From Taxillus chinensis (taxonomy: Eukaryota; Streptophyta; Magnoliopsida; Santalales; Loranthaceae): a stretch of DNA of 64,000 nt. The stretch is taken from the NCBI GenBank assembly GCA_023512835.1, contig CM042085.1, positions 42,060,189-42,124,188 on the forward strand, given 5' to 3'. This document shows positions 59,376 to 64,000 of this stretch, piece after piece (position 1 is the stretch's first letter; each line of letters opens with the position of its first letter). The notes beneath the pieces are model-generated. The model saw nothing but the letters and a program-made list of their open reading frames with translations, was not told where the DNA came from and made no database searches. The position numbers and the translations under genes are program-made.

Positions 59376-60253
59376 TATCACGTCCCGGATTTCCCAACAC
59401 CGGGAAACCGGTTAGTGATGCCCCATGCCTCGCACCCAGGAGGACAAGGGGTTGGTGAATGGTCACCTATTAGGGCTCCCACATGGGTGCTGCCCCAAAC
59501 CTGCCACAACTTCACACATGCCATATGCACAAAACACACAAGAAAACTAATCCATAACATGTAACTATATTACATATTAAAGTGAGTCACCAGCCCAAAA
59601 ACACAGTGTCTCAAATAGATACATCAATATCAAGTAAATACATGAGCTCAAGCCTCCACAGTTACAATGTCTCAAATAAAACAGTAAATCTACACACACA
59701 TGTTTTCACCGCAGTGTAGTCCTCCTAACGCCTATTATGTCCTGCAGAGAAAGACATCAAAGGTGGGTGAGCAAACCATAGCTCAGGAGGGGTTATGCCT
59801 CCCTGGACCAACCCAACATTTCCTCCATAAAATGCTTAGTGCAGATATGTGCAGTGTAGTGTAATTAAAGTAACAATGAAAAACACACAAGAAATTCATA
59901 GCTAGTTTCCTCAATGGAACCTCAACATCTCATGTCCATCCCATGGACTGTCCCCTCAGTGGGACCTCAATACCTCATGTTCATCCCATGGACTGTCCCC
60001 TCACTGAGACCTCAATACCTCATGTCCAATCCAAGATTGTCCCCTCAATGGGACCTCAATACCTCATGTCCAATCCAGGACTTTCCTCTCAATGGGACCT
60101 CAATGTATCATACAACCAAGCACAACAACAAAACATACAAATAACTCATGGGACACCGTTATAAAAGAACAACAAATCGCATGCATGTGCTCAAATTCAC
60201 TTTACACCCCAATATAACTCAACAACATCTCATCCTCATTTTTCTCAACACAA

Positions 60254-60302
<49 letters not shown>

Positions 60303-60520
60303 ACATGCATATCTCAATCCCACACATCCTAATACAATCTCTCCACAACCATCATATTAAATGGTTACAACCATTGAAACGGATTCCAGGAGATAGAACC
60401 ACCTTCCTCAAATCCAAATGTGTTAGGGTTCCAATTTGAAGGATCTTCCACATTCCTTGCTCCACTCCGATAGGTGTATCCTTCTTCCAAGAATGCAGCG
60501 GTAACGAGCACACGAACAAT

Positions 60521-60604
<84 letters not shown>

Positions 60605-61295
60605 GTGGTGTTAGAAAAACCTATCCCTAAAATCGCCGAATATTAAAAATGCGTTGTCGCAGAGGTGACGTCAACCACAAACTCTGCGAGATCGACCATG
60701 CCTTCTCGCGTCGACCAGAAACCCACGTCGATCAGCCTTCACATCGCACAAGGTCGACCTACAGCTAGGTCGACCACGTCGATGACACTTCGACCCAGGT
60801 CAACCATTTCTCGCGTCGATCAATACACGTGGAAAAGCTCTCGGGAAATTGCTCTTGGTCGATCTCGACCACGTCGACCACACATTGACCCACGTCGAAA
60901 ATCATCTCACATCAACCAAACCCTCTGGAAACTTCTCTTGTTTGGCATAGGCCACTCGCCACGCTAGGTCGATCACGTTGACCACGCCAAGTCAACCACG
61001 TCGACCACTATTCTACATCAATAGGGCTCATCGACCAGCCCACACATGAAAATTCAACTTAGCTTTCTCCAAAATAATTTGGCTTTCGACGCGCTGCCCC
61101 CTTGAGCCCTTGCTCGCTGACCGAGCAGCAAGACCCTCGCCGAGGCGCTGCGCCCTCAAACTCCCGCTGACTGTCGGGTTAAGGTGCTTGCCCAAACACA
61201 AAAAAGACTAACTCATTAAATCCCAAACATGGGTCGTTACAAAAAAGGGCACCTCACCACCTCTAACTCTTAGGACTAGGACACGGGTCCCCACA
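59376..61295 (-). repeat. 5' LTR of chromovirus F
   Basis: 1,920 bp. In plus reading TATCACGTCCCGG...GTCCCCACA. It is longer than the 3' LTR mainly because of an AT microsatellite (60,257-60,298) and a (TC)n tract of about 78 bp (60,523-60,601). Tandem units containing ATGGACTGTCCCCTCA with GGGACCTCAATACCTCATGT lie at about 59,915-60,110. Confidence 0.85.
60523..60601. repeat. long (TC)n microsatellite
   Basis: About 39 TC dinucleotides without interruption, against about 13 at the equivalent place in the other LTR (about 46,507-46,532). Confidence 0.95.
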
Positions 61296-61520
61296 CTAAG
61301 CTTCCACTGACACAGAGTAAGAATCCGAGCCTTCATTCATCCGGACTTAGCTGCCACTGACACGGAGTAAGGATCCAAGCCTTCCATTGATCCGGACTAA
61401 GCTCCCACTGACACGGAGTAAGGATCCGAGCCTTCTAATCATCTGGAATAAGCTCCCACTGATACGGAGTAAGGATCCGAGCCTTCCAATCATCCAGAAT
61501 ACGCTCTAATCATCCGAAAT
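61296..61520. repeat. GGAGTAAGGATCCGAGCC tandem repeats in the Tat-like LTR
   Basis: Four to five degenerate units of about 46-50 bp: CACTGACACGGAGTAAGGAT, then CCGAGCCTTC and a CATCCGGACTAAGCT-like spacer. The series begins at about 45,290-45,411, on the other side of chromovirus F, which split it. Confidence 0.85.
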
Positions 61521-63443
61521 AGCCTTCCATTGATCCGGATCCGAGCCTCCACACCTTTGACCCTACCAAACTTTGACCTTCGCTGATTGGCTTATCCACA
61601 AGCTCACTCACTGTTACTTCACGGGATGTGTTTGTATTAGTTGTGCTGCGCAGATGCTTTTCAATGTTGGTCTGTCACATGTGCTCACATAGAAACAAAA
61701 GGGGCAATCACAGGTCACTAACCCACCCGACAGAAGCTGAAATCTGGCAATAAAAAGGGTGTTGCCATGATTAATGCACTAATTAATGCTTCAATTAAGA
61801 GGATACATCCCAAGGCATTAAAAAGGAGGTCCTTCCCCCTCGCATAAGGGAGTCTTCATGTCAAAACTGATACGCCTAGAGACTTTCACACCCAAGCCTT
61901 TTCCCTTTGCACAGTCTCCACGTCAAAATTGATACGCCCAAGCTTTCTTTTTCCTTTTGCACAGTCTTCATGTCCAAAAGTATACGCTCAACCTTTTTCC
62001 CTTTTGCATAGACTTACGCCTTGAGAAAAACACCCATATTTTTGCCCAAACTCTCTCCCTTTTCTAAAACCAAAAAACAAAAAAAATCCTTCCCATACTC
62101 TCTTTCCCTTAGCTTCATTTCCCAAAACCAAAAAAAAAAAAAAAAAAGTTCCCCAGATTTTCTCTTTCTCTTTTAAGGGCTCTCTTGCCCAAAGATAACA
62201 TCCTCCCTCTCTCTCACGTTTTCTATCCAAAAAAAAAAACAAAAAAAAAAAAGTCTTTTCATTCTCTGCTAAAAAATTCCAATGTACCACTACAGTCTTC
62301 ATAGTAAATCCTAGCTGATTTTTGCACTTGGTGCTGCTGGAATTTGGTGATTTGGGTGAGCAAGCAACTTTCGGTGCAGACAGAATATTTCAAACGGAAG
62401 TCCCGTATTGAAGCCCCATTCAAGTCCAAGTCAGTTCAATTTGCATTTGTTTCTTTATTTTTTTTAGCTTATTTGCATTCATATTTGATGTAATTTTTAG
62501 TTTTTTTTCCTGGTTTTCATTTTTTAGCTTATCTATATTTATATTTGATGTAATTTTTAGTATTTTTCGTTATATTTTCCTTGTATTTTCTTTCTTTTTA
62601 TGTTATACGTTGTAATATGTAAAGTATAGTAAAGACAAAAAAAAGCAAAGAGAGGCATAAAAAAGGAGGAGATAAATAAAAGAAAGAAAAAAAGAGGATG
62701 AGTTGTTATTTCATATGTGGATGTCATAATCACATACACAACTTGATATGTATTGTTTAACCTTTGTTAGTTTATAGTTTTATCCTTTCAAACAAAAAAA
62801 CAAGAAAAAAGGAGAACACGTTTTCAAAAGAAAAAAACAACATGTGTTAGTTTTTAGTTTTAGCTATTTCAAAAATAATAAAAATAATAAATTAAAACAA
62901 AACAAAAAAACATTTTCCAACAAAAAAACTAAAAATTATTTCCATTTTTAGGACTTAAATTTTCAAAAAAGAAAAAAAACAAAAAAAAGCAAAAAAAACA
63001 AAAAAAAACAAAATTTTTTAACAAAACACAAAAAAAAAAACCTTAGGATTTCATTTTTCACTTCAAACAAAAAGCAAAACAAAACTTTTAGGATTCCCTT
63101 TAGCAATTTAGGGTAAATCAATTTTAACCATAACTTTAACAAATAACTTGGCTAAATAAAAATCATTGACTTTCTAGGAAACTCACCCAATCACGACAGT
63201 GAATAGAAAACCTCTTCCTCCGAAAATAGATACCGAAAGGGCACTATAGGGGTGCTAATCCTTCCCTATACGTAACCAACTCCCGAACCCTTCTCTGATG
63301 ATGCAGACTACATTTTTTACTACTCAAGGTAGAGGGTATCCAATTGTAACCCAAAAACAGTTGGTGGTGACTCTAAATTTCTCACCATTGCTTTAGTTTG
63401 AGCCCACCATAAACATGCCCAGATGAAAACCGGTAATGACAGC
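61521..63443 (+). other. rest of the Tat-like LTR
   Basis: No coding sequence. There is a repeated phrase AAAACTGATACGCC / AAAATTGATACGCCCAAG (61,863-61,950). Pyrimidine-rich and then A-rich low-complexity stretches (62,050-63,060) include many poly(A) runs broken by single C. The last 100 bases lead to the PBS. Confidence 0.55.
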
Positions 63444-63461
63444 TGGCGACTCTGCTAGGGA
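63444..63461 (+). other. primer-binding site, Tat/Ogre type
   Basis: TGGCGACTCTGCTAGGGA two bases after the LTR end. It is close to the TGGCGACTC... sites of Tat/Ogre elements, which are thought to use an Arg tRNA. It marks the start of the internal region. Confidence 0.6.
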
Positions 63462-64000
63462 CTTGCATAAACTTTAGAGAGTTAGGTCTAGCATTAGGAA
63501 TAGGAGGTTATTTTATTTTTGTATATGTATACACTTTAACTGCCATAATAACTGTCATTTTGTTTCGTCAACTATAATTATGATTTATTACTTTGACTAC
63601 TATAATAATTGTTATTTTCTACTGTATATGTGAAAACATACCATGATAGTTGTGATTTACTGCTTTCCCTACCTGTTGTATTCATGCATAACCCTATACC
63701 CGGGTTTATCACAATCTAGGTTAGCGAGGTTCAGTACGGTCCCCGGCCCGTTGATCATTATCCGCAATGGGGCCTTGGACTCCTCGCTCAAGATTGAGGT
63801 TCTTTTAAGGTTTGTCCTTTTAAGACCCCCCTCCGATAAATCCTATGGTGTATGGAGTCCTCTATAGAGGAAGTTTGGGAACCAACGAATAAGATAGGTC
63901 TAGTAATAGAAGCCCATCAAGGGCATTGACCCACATGTTGTTTGCTTATTCCATGCCATGCTAACCTTTGTTTTGTAGAGTAGTCCTTAAGTCATCCCTT
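63462..64000 (+). other. start of the internal region of the Tat-like element
   Basis: No reliable coding sequence in these 540 bases. The 74-residue ORF at 63,643-63,867 has no recognised match. Gag would be expected beyond the window. Confidence 0.4.

Larger units (their letters stand above)
45412..61295 (-). mobile_element. Ty3/gypsy chromovirus F (Tekay-like), with nested insertions
   Basis: On minus: 5' LTR (61,295-59,376), PBS-like TAGATGGTATTAGAG, gag (58,971-58,163, then 51,566-50,981), protease, RT, RNase H, integrase with a C-terminal chromodomain (stop at 47,634), polypurine tract AAGGGGGGAAGGA and 3' LTR (47,212-45,412). Flanking pentamers are TTAAG and CTAAG, probably one duplicated site with a C-to-T change. 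The two LTRs differ by roughly 8% over the first 150 bases. Gag is split by a solo LTR. Several catalytic residues are lost. Confidence 0.85.
44775..63441 (+). mobile_element. probable Tat/Ogre-type LTR, split by chromovirus F
   Basis: Starts TGTTGGACCCC at a clean break in copia RNase H and ends CCGGTAATGACA, followed by TGGCGACTCTGCTAGGGA (63,444), a PBS type known from Tat/Ogre elements. Without the nested chromovirus (45,412-61,295) and its duplicated target bases, it is about 2.8 kb, a length normal for this group. It contains GGAGTAAGGATCC repeats (about 45,300-45,411 and 61,296-61,520) and, in its second part, A-rich and CTTTT-rich stretches. No coding sequence. Most of the element lies beyond the window, so the assignment rests on the two ends and the PBS. 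Confidence 0.55.

Noticed and set aside
60523..60601. Ser/Leu repeat proteins from CT microsatellites
   Set aside because: Pure dinucleotide repeats give such ORFs in several frames, with no coding support.

Overview
This is nuclear DNA of a plant, probably a eudicot. The one host gene is an auxin-transporter-type ABCB gene with canonical GT-AG introns. The rest is a dense nest of plant LTR retrotransposons, a TRIM family and a CACTA DNA transposon. I cannot name the species.

Layout. (1) 1-8,720: a complete ten-exon ABCB19-type gene on the minus strand (1,248 codons) with its flanks. (2) 8,721-10,190: AT-rich spacer with a fold-back repeat. (3) 10,191-32,646: a Ty1/copia element of SIRE type on the plus strand (here E1; 5' LTR, gag, pol). 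E1 is split by a complete TRIM (11,884-12,375), a probable solo LTR (12,980-14,421) and a whole minus-strand copia relative (here B, 15,821-29,787), which itself contains a solo gypsy-type LTR (24,487-26,161). (4) 32,305-44,916: an 11.6 kb block between two 484-bp direct repeats. It holds one LTR plus all internal parts of a third copia copy, rearranged: the 3' part (Ulp1-like ORF, polypurine tract, LTR) is on plus and gag-pol on minus. Gag-pol is headed by a TRIM LTR instead of a copia LTR. (5) 44,775-63,441: a probable Tat/Ogre-type LTR with its primer-binding site at 63,444. It is split by a Ty3 chromovirus on minus (here F, 45,412-61,295), which is split by a solo LTR (51,567-58,162), which is split by a CACTA element (52,818-57,633), which carries a TRIM solo LTR (53,771-53,988). 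Insertions on the plus strand of this chain are therefore six deep, counting E1 outermost.

Most notable. The copia family carries, between pol and the 3' LTR where SIRE elements have an envelope-like ORF, a reading frame of about 911 codons. It has a plant-transposon-like N-terminal domain, a Ser/Pro/Ala-rich middle and a C-terminal Ulp1/C48 (SUMO-protease-like) domain with the His-Asp-Gln-Cys set intact. Two separate copies are present (33,370-36,105 plus; 17,163-19,725 minus, decayed). Element B is full of small indels although it is nested in, and so younger than, the better preserved E1, which points to local consensus error or an unusual decay mode.

All element families are assigned from motifs read by eye; no database search was possible.
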